The position numbers and the translations under genes are program-made. Positions 16,686 to 24,972 of a stretch of DNA of 64,000 nucleotides are shown here, piece after piece. The stretch is taken from positions 1-64,000 of the forward strand of contig JAEXIT010000004.1 of the NCBI GenBank assembly GCA_023446155.1, in the 5' to 3' direction. Source of the stretch: Bacteroidota bacterium (GTDB lineage: Bacteria; Bacteroidota; Bacteroidia; Flavobacteriales; Flavobacteriaceae). The notes under the pieces are model-generated. The model did not search any database. It saw nothing but the letters and a program-made list of their open reading frames with translations, and was not told the DNA's origin. The stretch's first letter is position 1; each line of letters begins with the position of its first letter.

Positions 16686-17876
16686 ATGAAAAACTTAACT
16701 AAAAGCGTAATGCTTTCTTTAGTCGCGACCGTATGCGGTACGGTGACTCAGGCGCAAACTTTTAAACAGGAGTACGCCGATATTGCGAACCAGGTGTCAC
16801 AATCCGGAATGGTGACAAATCTGACGGAATTTGAAAATTTTGGTTTGAAAACCCTGGGGACAGTAGCACAGGCCAATACGCTACAATGGCTTAAAAATAA
16901 ATACCAGAGTTTTGGCTATACAACCAGCCAATTGTCGGAAGATGTATTTAGTTATTCGGGGTCGACCAGTAAAAACCTTATTGTAACCAAAGTGGGGACG
17001 CTTTACCCGAATACCTATGTAATTGTTTGCGGACATTATGATACTGCTGTTGGAAGTGGTACTAACGATAATGGAAGTGGAGTTGTTACCATCCTCGAAA
17101 TCGCCCGATTGTTGCAAAATGTGCCAACGGAATATTCGATTAAATTCATCAATTTTAGTGGCGAAGAAGACGGACTACTGGGGAGTCAGCACTATGTGGA
17201 TGCCGTTGTAAACGGAACAACCCCTAAGATGGATATCAAATTGGTTTTTAATATTGATGAAATTGGAGGTGTGGCCGGAATGGTCAATGATGCGATTGTC
17301 TGCGAAAGAGATACCTGGTCACCTACATCGAATAATGCAGCATCCGATGCCGTTACGACAGAACTGATGACGTGTACAACGCTTTATTCACCTTTAAAAA
17401 CCGAATTGTCCTATGCTTATGGATCGGATTATATACCGTTTCAGTTTAACGGAGAAGTAATCACTGGTTTTTTCGAACAGCATTATTCTCCACACGCACA
17501 TACTACACAAGATTTATTGATCAACTTGGACACCACATATGTGTATAATGTAGCTAAAGCAGCTACGGGTGCGACGCTTCATTTTGCGAAAGCGACTATT
17601 CCGACTCCGGAAACAGAAAATGCGAATAAAGATTTTAATGTGAGTTTTTTCCCGAATCCGGTTAAAGATCGCTTAACGATCAACAAAGGAAAACTGACGG
17701 AAACGGATTATTCGGTTACTCTTGTGGATATTCACGGAAATAGAGTGCTGAGCCAGCAGTTTACCCATGCGGAGTTATTAGAAACGATTGCTGTTTCGAA
17801 GTTAAACAGAGGAGTCTATATGGCTGTTCTGGAAGCTGGAACGCATAGAATTACAAAAAAGATTGTGATTGAATAA
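16686..17876 (+). CDS. Secreted M28 family metallopeptidase with type IX (type A) sorting domain, copy 1
   Basis: 396 residues: signal peptide ending TQAQT, a short propeptide, then an M28 zinc aminopeptidase-type domain. The two-metal ligands are all visible: His117 (GHYD), Asp128 (TNDNGSG), Glu160/Glu161 (SGEED), Asp191 (NIDEIGG) and His272 (HAHTTQD). Residues about 315-396 are a type A C-terminal sorting domain (SFFPNPVKDRLTI, VTLVDIHGNRVL, LNRGVYMAVLEAG, KIVIE), directing export and surface attachment or release by the type IX system. It probably trims peptides outside the cell. It is followed by a terminator and a paralogue about 1.4 kb on. Confidence 0.92.
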   Translation: MKNLTKSVMLSLVATVCGTVTQAQTFKQEYADIANQVSQSGMVTNLTEFENFGLKTLGTVAQANTLQWLKNKYQSFGYTTSQLSEDVFSYSGSTSKNLIVTKVGTLYPNTYVIVCGHYDTAVGSGTNDNGSGVVTILEIARLLQNVPTEYSIKFINFSGEEDGLLGSQHYVDAVVNGTTPKMDIKLVFNIDEIGGVAGMVNDAIVCERDTWSPTSNNAASDAVTTELMTCTTLYSPLKTELSYAYGSDYIPFQFNGEVITGFFEQHYSPHAHTTQDLLINLDTTYVYNVAKAATGATLHFAKATIPTPETENANKDFNVSFFPNPVKDRLTINKGKLTETDYSVTLVDIHGNRVLSQQFTHAELLETIAVSKLNRGVYMAVLEAGTHRITKKIVIE

Positions 17877-17898
17877 TACTTGTTATACTGTACTTGAT

Positions 17899-17934
17899 AA
17901 AACGGTTCGGCTTAGTCTGAACCGTTTGTTTTTA
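17899..17934 (+). terminator. Rho-independent terminator
   Basis: Arms AAACGGTTC / GAACCGTTT around a 10-base loop, followed by GTTTTT. Confidence 0.85.
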
Positions 17935-18018
17935 AGGGTATTTTGGTTTTGTTTCTCCGGACGTTAAAAAAAGCCGCTACTATTTGTAATGGAAAATACA
18001 GCTAGTCTGAAAAATTAG

Positions 18019-18026
18019 TATCTTCG
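18019..18026 (+). promoter_or_regulatory. Variant -7 element upstream of second M28 peptidase
   Basis: TATCTTCG followed by TTGACCGG, the counterpart of the block before the first copy. Confidence 0.4.
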
Positions 18027-18079
18027 TTGACCGGTTTTCTGGTAATAACCCATAAAAAAACGAATAACTAACTAAAAAA

Positions 18080-19273
18080 ATGAAAAACTTAACTAAAAGC
18101 GTAATGATTTCATTGCTGGCAACTGTATATGGGAATACAACCCAAGCCCAAACCTATATACAGGCCTATGCTAATGTGGTCAATCAAGCTTCTCAATCCG
18201 GGATTCTGACCAATCTGACGGAGTTTGAAAACCTGGAGGTCAAGTACCGCGGAACTTTGGCACAAGCCAATACACTGCAATGGCTCAAAAATAAATACCT
18301 GAGTTACGGCTATACGACAAGTCAGTTGTCGGAAGACGTTTTTACCTATTCGGGTGCGACGTGTAAAAACCTGATCGTTACGAAAATTGGTACGGTCTAT
18401 CCGAATACCTATGTGATTGTTTGCGGACATTATGATACGATTACCGGAACCGGAACAAACGACAACGGTAGCGGTGTGACGAGTATACTCGAAATCGCCC
18501 GATTGCTGCAAAATATCCCAACTGAATATTCGATTAAGTTTATCAATTTCAGTGGCGAAGAAGACGGATTAAGAGGGAGTCAGCATTATGTGAGCACGAT
18601 TGTGAACGGAACCACACCAAAAATGAATATCAAATTGGTATTTAATATCGATGAAGTAGGAGGGGTAGCGGGTATGACCAATAATACGATTACCTGCGAA
18701 AGGGATACCGGAAATCCATCGGCCAATAATGCCGCTTCGAATACGATAACGAATGAATTGATCAAATGTACTCAGTTGTATTCACCATTACAAACAAAAT
18801 TATCGTATGCCTATGCATCCGATTATATGCCTTTCCAATCAAATGGGGAGATCATTACCGGTTTTTTTGAAGCTAATGAAACCGCACATGCACATACCAC
18901 TCAGGATTTGCTGATCAATATGGATCCGGTTTATGTATATAATGTCGCTAAAGCGGCTACGGGCGCTACTTTGCATTTCGCGAAAGCAACTACTGTGACA
19001 AATTTGGGAACCGATTCCTTTGAAAAAGATTTTAATGTGAGCTTTTTTCCGAATCCGGTAAAAGACTATCTAACAGTCAATAAAGGAAAACTGGAGGTAA
19101 ATGACTATGTTTTTACATTGGTGGATCTTAACGGGAAACAAGTGTTGGAACAAAAGGTTACCAACGCCAAATTGTTGGAATCAATCGATATCAGTAAGTT
19201 AAGCAAAGGAATTTACATGGGAATACTCGAAACCGGTGAACACCGCATTTCGAAAAAGATAGTAATTGAATAA
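18080..19273 (+). CDS. Secreted M28 family metallopeptidase with type IX (type A) sorting domain, copy 2
   Basis: 397 residues, collinear with copy 1 and sharing most of its sequence, including the first nine residues MKNLTKSVM and all metal ligands (His117, Asp128, Glu160/161, Asp191, His272). Differences cluster after the signal peptide, in the region around 205-240, and in the loop before the last histidine (GFFEANETAHAH instead of GFFEQHYSPHAH), which may alter substrate choice. The type A sorting domain is kept (SFFPNPVKDYLTV to KIVIE). The pair clearly arose by tandem duplication; both look intact. Confidence 0.92.
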   Translation: MKNLTKSVMISLLATVYGNTTQAQTYIQAYANVVNQASQSGILTNLTEFENLEVKYRGTLAQANTLQWLKNKYLSYGYTTSQLSEDVFTYSGATCKNLIVTKIGTVYPNTYVIVCGHYDTITGTGTNDNGSGVTSILEIARLLQNIPTEYSIKFINFSGEEDGLRGSQHYVSTIVNGTTPKMNIKLVFNIDEVGGVAGMTNNTITCERDTGNPSANNAASNTITNELIKCTQLYSPLQTKLSYAYASDYMPFQSNGEIITGFFEANETAHAHTTQDLLINMDPVYVYNVAKAATGATLHFAKATTVTNLGTDSFEKDFNVSFFPNPVKDYLTVNKGKLEVNDYVFTLVDLNGKQVLEQKVTNAKLLESIDISKLSKGIYMGILETGEHRISKKIVIE

Positions 19274-19307
19274 AAAAATGGCCGATTTTTAATCGGCCAT
19301 TTTTTTA
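19272..19307. terminator. Bidirectional terminator between convergent genes
   Basis: Arms AAAAAAATGGCCGAT / ATCGGCCATTTTTTT with a TTTTA loop. It serves the M28 gene and the minus-strand gene, whose stop codon overlaps its edge. Confidence 0.9.
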
Positions 19308-19730
19308 TCGTATAATTCTGGTTTTTTCAGAGATTTTCTCATCGTAATTTTTTATAAAAAGATCGATTTGGCTTTCATCCAATGTGCCTTCTGGAGTTAA
19401 AACGCCATTTTTTAAAAGTAATTTGATCGCGTTATAAATGTTTCCGCCTCGAATTTCGGCTTGTTCTCCTTTTGTTAAGAATTTAATCTGTGTATAGTCA
19501 TCAGCTATTTCCATATGAGTACCTCCATCATTCTGTATCAATATTATGATACGCTTATTCGTGTTTAATTCGGATAGTTCATATGCAACGGCACCGAAAG
19601 CACCACCTTTCTCACAGGATAAAAATTCTTTGTCATCCAAAAAGATTTTTTCCTTTTTCAGTTTGATTTTTTGTGAAAAGCCCAAAGAGGTGATAAGGCA
19701 TAGTAAAAAAGTTAAAAAATAACGATTCAT
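19305..19730 (-). CDS. Small exported protein of unknown function
   Basis: 141 residues from MNRYFLTFLLCLITSLGFSQ, a clear signal peptide; eight residues of the longer frame lie upstream of it and are omitted. The mature part (KIKLKKEKIFLDDKEFLSCEKGG...AVAYELSELNTNKRIIILIQNDGGTHMEIADDYTQIKFL) looks like a compact beta-rich periplasmic domain. I do not recognise the family; similar short exported proteins are frequent in Flavobacterium. Convergent with the M28 pair. Confidence 0.6.
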   Translation of the reverse strand: MNRYFLTFLLCLITSLGFSQKIKLKKEKIFLDDKEFLSCEKGGAFGAVAYELSELNTNKRIIILIQNDGGTHMEIADDYTQIKFLTKGEQAEIRGGNIYNAIKLLLKNGVLTPEGTLDESQIDLFIKNYDEKISEKTRIIR

Positions 19731-19800
19731 AATTTGTTTTAGGTTTAATGTCACTTTTATTAAAAAATAGTTTCTTTTTTTATGGATGGCAAATTAAGAT

Positions 19801-19833
19801 AAACCTGACAGGTTTTTAAAACCTGTCAGGTTT
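19801..19833. repeat. Palindromic intergenic element related to the 7.7-kb copies
   Basis: Perfect arms AAACCTGACAGGTTT / AAACCTGTCAGGTTT with a 3-base centre. The arms resemble those at 7692 and 7773 (A instead of G at one position), but the GCGTTTGC centre is missing. It lies 5 bases after the uvrA stop and may also terminate uvrA transcription. Confidence 0.7.
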
Positions 19834-19838
19834 CTTGG

Positions 19839-22625
19839 TTATAATTTCTCTTTTAAATAGGTACCGGTTTCGGAGTTTTTGTTTTTGACAATTTCTTCCG
19901 GCGTACCGAAAGCAATCAGTTTTCCGCCGTTTTCGCCTCCTTCCGGACCGATATCAATAATATAATCGGCACATTTGATCAGATCCAGATTGTGTTCGAT
20001 TACAATAATGGAATGCCCTTTGTCGAGTAGCGCGTCAAAAGAAGCCAATAATTTTTTAATATCGTGGAAATGCAAACCGGTAGTCGGTTCGTCAAATACG
20101 AATAAGGCTTTTTCTTTGGTAACGCCTTTAACCAGAAACGACGCCAGTTTGATTCGTTGTGCTTCTCCTCCGGAAAGGGTAGAAGACGACTGTCCCAATT
20201 GGACATAACCCAATCCTACATCCTGAAGCGGTTGTAACTTTTGTGTGATTTTGGTTTGTTTATGCTGATCAAAAAAAGCAATAGCATCGTCGATGGTCAT
20301 GGTTAAGACATCGTCGATATTTTTACCTTCGAAGTTAACCTCAAGTATTTCTTTTTTAAAGCGCTTTCCGTTGCAGGTTTCACATTCCAGGTGCACATCG
20401 GCCATAAACTGCATTTCGATCGTCACAGAGCCTTCTCCTTTACAGGTTTCACAGCGTCCGCCATCTACGTTAAACGAAAAATGTTTAGGCTGATATGCCC
20501 GCATTTTCGAAACGGCTTGTTTGGAAAACAAATCCCGGATATCGTCATACGCTTTGATATAGGTTACCGGGTTGGAACGGGAACTCCGTCCAATCGGATT
20601 CTGATCCACATATTCGATATGCTTGATATGCGAATAGCTACCTTTTAGTTCGCTAAACTGACCGGCTTTTTCACCCACACCTTCCAGTTGTTTTTGTAAG
20701 GCCGGGAAAAGGATTTTTTTAACGAGTGTACTTTTTCCACTTCCGGAAACCCCGGTAATTACCGTAAGGCATTCTAATGGGAAGGTAACATCGATGTTTT
20801 TAAGGTTGTTTTCGCGCGCTCCGATAACATCGATATGGTTTTTGAATTTGCGTCTTTTTTTAGGAACTGCAATTTCCATGGTTCCGTTTAGGTATTGCGC
20901 CGTAAGCGAATCGGCTTTCAGGATTTCGTCATAGGTTCCCTGTGCTACCAGATGACCGCCATAGGTTCCGGCTTCCGGTCCGATGTCGATAATCATGTCG
21001 GCAGCTTTCATAATATCTTCGTCATGTTCGACTACGATAACCGTATTGCCCAGGTTGCGAAGGTTTTCCAATACTTTGATCAAACGCTCTGTGTCTTTTG
21101 GGTGTAAACCGATACTCGGTTCGTCCAGAATATACATCGATCCAACCAAGCTACTTCCCAACGAGGTAGCCAGATTGATACGCTGCGATTCCCCTCCGGA
21201 TAGCGTAGCGGAATTTCGGTTTAGTGTCAGGTAATTTAAGCCCACTTCATCCAGAAAACGCAAGCGGTTGTTGATTTCGATTAGTAATCGTTTCGCTACT
21301 TTTTCGTCGTATTCGGATAGGGTTAGTTCTTTAAAGAACCCGATCAGATTTTTAATCGGAAGATCGACCAGATCCGATATGGTTTTGCCGCCTACCTGTA
21401 CGTAATTGGCTTCCGGTCGGAGGCGTTTTCCTTTACAAACGTTGCATTTTGTTTTACCACGGTAACGGGATAACATCACCCGATTTTGGATTTTATAGTT
21501 CTTTTCTTCCAGTTCCTGGAAAAAATCGTCCAGTCCGGTAAAAAATCGGTTTCCTTTCCAGATCAGATTTTTTTGTTCATCTGATAATTCGAAGAAGGGT
21601 TTGTGAATCGGGAAATCAAATTTATAGGCATTGTTAACCAGCTGATCGCGGTACCAACCCATGCTTTCACCGCGCCACGGATAAATGGCGTTTTCGTATA
21701 CCGAAAGCGCCGTATTTGGAATTACGAGTTCTTCGTCGATACCAATCACATTACCATAGCCTTCACATTTCGGGCAAGCGCCATAGGGGTTGTTAAAACT
21801 GAATAAATGGACATTTGGTTCCAAAAAGCTAATACCGTCCATTTCGAAATTAGTACTGAAAGCAATGCGCTTTTCGCTGTTCAGTTCCTGTAAATAACAT
21901 TCGCCTTTGCCTTCGTAAAATGCGGTTTGTGCCGCATCGGCCAGACGATTGAAAAATTCTTCTTCTTCTTTTACAATGATCCGGTCTATGATCAGTAGTA
22001 CATCTTTATGATCCAGACTATGTTGGTCGATTTCATCAAGGCGCACCATTTGGTTGTCCACCAAAATACGGGCAAAACCCTGTTGTAAAAGGACTTTTAA
22101 TTTATCCTCCAGTTTACGGCCTTCTTCCAGATGAATTGGAGCCAATAACATCCATTTGCTTTCCAAAGGGAGCTTTTTGACCTCATTTACCACATCGGTA
22201 ACCGTATCTTTTTTAACTTCTTTGCCCGATATCGGAGAAACGGTTCTTCCGATACGGGCATATAATAGTTTTAAATAGTCATAAATCTCGGTCGACGTTC
22301 CTACCGTCGAACGGGCATTGGTGGTATTTACCTTTTGTTCGATGGCTATGGCCGGTGCGATTCCTTTAATGTATTCCACTTTCGGTTTGTCGAGCCTTCC
22401 TAAAAACTGACGGGCATAGGAAGACAAACTTTCTACATAACGGCGCTGTCCTTCGGCATATAAGGTGTCGAAAGCCAAACTCGATTTTCCGGAACCGGAT
22501 AGACCGGTAATAACTACCAGTTTGTTCCGCGGGATCGCTACATCGATATTTTTTAAATTGTGTAATTGTGCCCCTTTTATGATGATATTTTTTTTGGGCT
22601 CCAGTGTGGTAATGTCAGTTTTCAT
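19839..22625 (-). CDS. uvrA: Excinuclease ABC subunit UvrA
   Basis: 928 residues, close to the usual 940. UvrA is the DNA-damage sensor of nucleotide excision repair and works with UvrB and UvrC. Two ABC ATPase modules are present: Walker A GLSGSGKSS near residue 41 and GVSGSGKST near 630, each with a later LSGGE signature and an ILDEPSIGLH or VFDEPTTGLH Walker B. Zinc-binding Cys pairs are visible (CPKCEGYG and CNVCKGKR in the first half; CETCKGEG and CETCNGKR in the second). YAEGQRRYVESLSSYARQFL is the standard conserved block. A TATCTTTG box ends 6 bases before the ATG, suggesting an almost leaderless transcript. Confidence 0.97.
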   Translation of the reverse strand: MKTDITTLEPKKNIIIKGAQLHNLKNIDVAIPRNKLVVITGLSGSGKSSLAFDTLYAEGQRRYVESLSSYARQFLGRLDKPKVEYIKGIAPAIAIEQKVNTTNARSTVGTSTEIYDYLKLLYARIGRTVSPISGKEVKKDTVTDVVNEVKKLPLESKWMLLAPIHLEEGRKLEDKLKVLLQQGFARILVDNQMVRLDEIDQHSLDHKDVLLIIDRIIVKEEEEFFNRLADAAQTAFYEGKGECYLQELNSEKRIAFSTNFEMDGISFLEPNVHLFSFNNPYGACPKCEGYGNVIGIDEELVIPNTALSVYENAIYPWRGESMGWYRDQLVNNAYKFDFPIHKPFFELSDEQKNLIWKGNRFFTGLDDFFQELEEKNYKIQNRVMLSRYRGKTKCNVCKGKRLRPEANYVQVGGKTISDLVDLPIKNLIGFFKELTLSEYDEKVAKRLLIEINNRLRFLDEVGLNYLTLNRNSATLSGGESQRINLATSLGSSLVGSMYILDEPSIGLHPKDTERLIKVLENLRNLGNTVIVVEHDEDIMKAADMIIDIGPEAGTYGGHLVAQGTYDEILKADSLTAQYLNGTMEIAVPKKRRKFKNHIDVIGARENNLKNIDVTFPLECLTVITGVSGSGKSTLVKKILFPALQKQLEGVGEKAGQFSELKGSYSHIKHIEYVDQNPIGRSSRSNPVTYIKAYDDIRDLFSKQAVSKMRAYQPKHFSFNVDGGRCETCKGEGSVTIEMQFMADVHLECETCNGKRFKKEILEVNFEGKNIDDVLTMTIDDAIAFFDQHKQTKITQKLQPLQDVGLGYVQLGQSSSTLSGGEAQRIKLASFLVKGVTKEKALFVFDEPTTGLHFHDIKKLLASFDALLDKGHSIIVIEHNLDLIKCADYIIDIGPEGGENGGKLIAFGTPEEIVKNKNSETGTYLKEKL

Positions 22626-22631
22626 AGATTA

Positions 22632-22639
22632 CAAAGATA
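22632..22639 (-). promoter_or_regulatory. -7 promoter element of uvrA, very close to the start codon
   Basis: TATCTTTG on the minus strand ends 6 bases before the uvrA ATG, so transcription probably begins at or within a few bases of the start codon. Confidence 0.5.
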
Positions 22640-22797
22640 AGCAAAAACAGCATTTTATGGCAGAATATTGTGTTTCCCGAAAAAAAGTTATGTTGGTTAT
22701 ACGACCCCGGTAAAAGCTGGGGGTGCCGTTGCTAATTCCTTTAAAAACTACGGGAATTACTACAAGAAAATATGTTAATTTTTAAAAACCACTAGTA

Positions 22798-22824
22798 TTG
22801 TAATAAAAAATTATGTTATATTTG
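22798..22824 (+). promoter_or_regulatory. Promoter of the ECF sigma gene
   Basis: TTG (22798-22800), 16 bp, then TATATTTG (22817-22824), close to the Bacteroidota TTG/TAnnTTTG arrangement. The predicted leader is about 95 bases. The rest of the interval back to uvrA (22640-22797) holds nothing I can name. Confidence 0.5.
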
Positions 22825-22924
22825 GCTTAAGATTAATTCCAATTTAACATTTGCCTATAGGATAAAAATACTTTTTAGACACAATTTCTCAAAAATTCCA
22901 AACCAAAAACTAAAAGGTATTGTT

Positions 22925-23509
22925 ATGGCTAATGTTGTACTTCCAGACGCTGTCTTAGTAAAAAATTATGTAGGAGGTGATGAAACCGCTTTGGCTACAT
23001 TAATTGATAGACATCAGTCCAAAATTTATGGCTTTATTTATTCTAAAGTAATGGACAGGGAAATAACAGAAGATATTTTCCAGGATACGTTTATTAAAGT
23101 CATCAAAACACTGAAATCGAAAAACTACAGTGAAGAAGGTAAATTCCTGCCTTGGGTAATGCGTATTTCCCATAATCTGATTGTGGATTATTTTAGAAAA
23201 TCCAAAAAAATGCCGTACCACAGGGAAACGGAAGAGTTTTCTATTTTTTCAATTATGACGGATAACAGTCCGAATGTGGAAAACAGAATCATCAGCGAAC
23301 AGGTGGAAGTGGATTTACAACGCCTGATCGAGGAGTTACCCGAAGATCAGAAAGAGGTGCTGGTAATGCGTATGTATCAGGATCTTAGTTTTAAAGAAAT
23401 CGCCGATCTGACCGGAGTGAGTATCAATACCGCTTTAGGACGTATGCGCTATGCGTTGATGAATCTTAGAAAAGTAATCGAAAAAAATCAAATAATTTTG
23501 ACGAACTAA
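22925..23509 (+). CDS. ECF-type RNA polymerase sigma factor
   Basis: 194 residues. Sigma region 2 at about 28-95 (LIDRHQSKIYGFIYSKVMDREITEDIFQDTFIKVIKTL, then WVMRISHNLIVDYFRKSKK) and region 4 at about 130-185 (LPEDQKEVLVMRMYQDLSFKEIADLTGVSINTALGRMRYALMNLRK). It redirects RNA polymerase to a set of promoters not identifiable here. No FecR-like anti-sigma gene follows, unlike the common Bacteroidota arrangement; instead a 47-residue protein is encoded 50 bp downstream. Family members next to uvrA and nth are expected to be general rather than iron-uptake regulators, but this is inference. Confidence 0.9.
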   Translation: MANVVLPDAVLVKNYVGGDETALATLIDRHQSKIYGFIYSKVMDREITEDIFQDTFIKVIKTLKSKNYSEEGKFLPWVMRISHNLIVDYFRKSKKMPYHRETEEFSIFSIMTDNSPNVENRIISEQVEVDLQRLIEELPEDQKEVLVMRMYQDLSFKEIADLTGVSINTALGRMRYALMNLRKVIEKNQIILTN

Positions 23510-23559
23510 ACAATATTAGAGCCAGCCTTGCGTTATTATAGATATCCTAAATCGCAAAT

Positions 23560-23703
23560 ATGGCAAAACTTTACTCTAAGAAAAAAATAGCAAGTCAAAC
23601 AATGTTACCTAAAAAAGAAACTATAAGTTTTTTACTCAGCTACTCAAAAGCGCTGACTATTGTCAAAGTAGGTGATTTGACGTTTGAATCCATTGCTAAT
23701 TAA
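23560..23703 (+). CDS. Conserved 47-residue protein following the ECF sigma gene
   Basis: An open frame with a Lys-rich start (MAKLYSKKKIASQ) and a hydrophobic-amphipathic middle (TISFLLSYSKALTIVKVGDLTFESIAN). It is too short for most gene callers. I believe near-identical small proteins (pattern LPKKETIxFLLxYSKAL) occur at this position in many Flavobacteriaceae, but that is from memory and unchecked. It could interact with the sigma factor. A strong terminator follows its stop by 2 bases, which supports it being the last gene of the transcript. Confidence 0.7.
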   Translation: MAKLYSKKKIASQTMLPKKETISFLLSYSKALTIVKVGDLTFESIAN

Positions 23704-23705
23704 GG

Positions 23706-23741
23706 AACATCCCGATATATAAAATATCGGGATGTTTTTTT
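23706..23741. terminator. Terminator between convergent sigma operon and nth
   Basis: Arms ACATCCCGATAT / ATATCGGGATGT with a short A-rich loop and seven T residues on the plus side. Confidence 0.9.
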
Positions 23742-24408
23742 ATGGTTTCGATTTGACTTTCGCCTTATAGTAATCGTCAATAACCGATTTCCGCCCTACG
23801 GTCTGCGTGATGATGTCTTTTTCGAGATTCCATCCTCTGGCGGGCGAATATTCCCTGCCGTACCAGATGATTTGCAAATGCAGATCGTTCCACAATTCCC
23901 GCGGAAAGATACGCTTGGCATCTTTTTCGGTTTGTTGCACATTTTTCCCGTTCGAAAGGTTCCAACGGTACATTAATCGGTGGATATGGGTGTCGACCGG
24001 AAAAGCCGGAACGCCAAATGCCTGCGACATGACTACACTGGCGGTTTTATGCCCCACTGCCGGTAATGCCTCCAAGGCGTCAAAATCCTGGGGTACCTCA
24101 CCATTGTGTTTGTCGATCAGAATCTGCGACAAACCGTGAATCCCTTTTGATTTCATAGGTGAAAGTCCGCAGGGACGTATGATCTCTTTGATTTCTTCGA
24201 CACTCATTTTGACCATATCATACGGATTGTCGGCTTTTGCAAATAGTAAAGGCGTAATCTGATTTACCCGTACATCGGTGCATTGCGCTGATAATAAGAC
24301 GGCAATCAGTAAGGTGTAGGGGTCTTTATGGTCCAGAGGAATCGGGATTTCCGGGTAGATTTCGTTTAACGTTCTTATAACAAATTCGACTTTGTCTTCT
24401 TTGGTCAT
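23740..24408 (-). CDS. nth: Endonuclease III-like DNA glycosylase lacking the iron-sulfur cluster cysteines
   Basis: 222 residues. The HhH-GPD fold is complete: LLSAQCTDVRVN (39-49), the helix-hairpin-helix LPAVGHKTASVV with catalytic Lys121, and Asp139 in PVDTHIHR. Endonuclease III excises oxidised pyrimidines and nicks the abasic site. The C-terminal Cys-X6-Cys-X2-Cys-X5-Cys loop that binds a [4Fe-4S] cluster in the canonical enzyme is absent: the equivalent segment reads WYGREYSPARGWNLEKD with Ser where the first Cys would be, and no Cys occurs after residue 80. The frame is intact and the catalytic residues kept, so activity is likely. Divergent from bcp with only 33 bp between starts. 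Confidence 0.9.
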   Translation of the reverse strand: MTKEDKVEFVIRTLNEIYPEIPIPLDHKDPYTLLIAVLLSAQCTDVRVNQITPLLFAKADNPYDMVKMSVEEIKEIIRPCGLSPMKSKGIHGLSQILIDKHNGEVPQDFDALEALPAVGHKTASVVMSQAFGVPAFPVDTHIHRLMYRWNLSNGKNVQQTEKDAKRIFPRELWNDLHLQIIWYGREYSPARGWNLEKDIITQTVGRKSVIDDYYKAKVKSKP

Positions 24409-24428
24409 TTTTTCTACTTTTATAAAAA

Positions 24429-24436
24429 CAAATATA
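24429..24436 (-). promoter_or_regulatory. -7 element of nth in the 33-bp nth-bcp gap
   Basis: TATATTTG on the minus strand lies 20 bases before the nth ATG. A weaker plus-strand match, TACTTTTA at 24415-24422, could serve bcp, so the two promoters would overlap. Confidence 0.4.
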
Positions 24437-24441
24437 CGGTT

Positions 24442-24894
24442 ATGACGACATTAATAAAAGGGGATAAGGCTCCGAATTTTTCAGGAGTGGATCAGGATGG
24501 AAAAACGCATACACTGGCCGATTATAAAGGAAAAAAACTGGTAGTGTTTTTTTATCCGAAAGCCAATACGCCGGGATGTACCGCCGAGGCTTGCGATTTA
24601 AGAGATAATTTCGAACGTTTTAAAGCGAATAATTACGAATTATTAGGGGTGAGTGCCGATAGTGCTAAAGCACAGGGGAAATTTAAGGATAAATACGAAT
24701 TTCCGTTTCCATTGCTGGCCGATGAGGATAAATCAGTTATTCAGGCCTTTGGTGTCTGGGGACCAAAAAAGTTTATGGGACGGGAATACGACGGAATCCA
24801 CCGCACTACTTTTGTGATTAACGAAGAAGGGGTGATTGAAGATGTGATCACTCAGGTGAAAACCAAAGCGCATGCCGATCAGATTTTGAAGTAA
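24442..24894 (+). CDS. bcp: Thioredoxin-dependent thiol peroxidase (peroxiredoxin Q/Bcp)
   Basis: 150 residues, the normal length. The peroxidatic Cys46 lies in PKANTPGCTAEAC and the resolving Cys51 is five residues later, the alpha2-type Bcp arrangement. FFYPK, LLADED and HRTTFVINEEG complete the thioredoxin fold. It reduces hydrogen and alkyl hydroperoxides in the cytoplasm using thioredoxin. The divergent arrangement with nth puts an oxidant scavenger beside a repair enzyme for oxidised bases. Confidence 0.95.
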   Translation: MTTLIKGDKAPNFSGVDQDGKTHTLADYKGKKLVVFFYPKANTPGCTAEACDLRDNFERFKANNYELLGVSADSAKAQGKFKDKYEFPFPLLADEDKSVIQAFGVWGPKKFMGREYDGIHRTTFVINEEGVIEDVITQVKTKAHADQILK

Positions 24895-24901
24895 AGAAAT
24901 A

Positions 24902-24943
24902 AAAAACCTGTCCGATTTTACAAAAGGACAGGTTTTATTTTTT
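24902..24943 (+). terminator. Rho-independent terminator after bcp
   Basis: Arms AAAACCTGTCC / GGACAGGTTTT with a 12-base loop, followed by ATTTTTT. Confidence 0.85.
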
Positions 24944-24972
24944 AGAATATAGGAATATTGTTATTTCAATTT

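Noticed and set aside
18110..18511. 133-residue minus-strand open frame inside the second M28 gene
   Set aside because: Antisense shadow; a similar shadow occurs in copy 1 only because the two genes are homologous.
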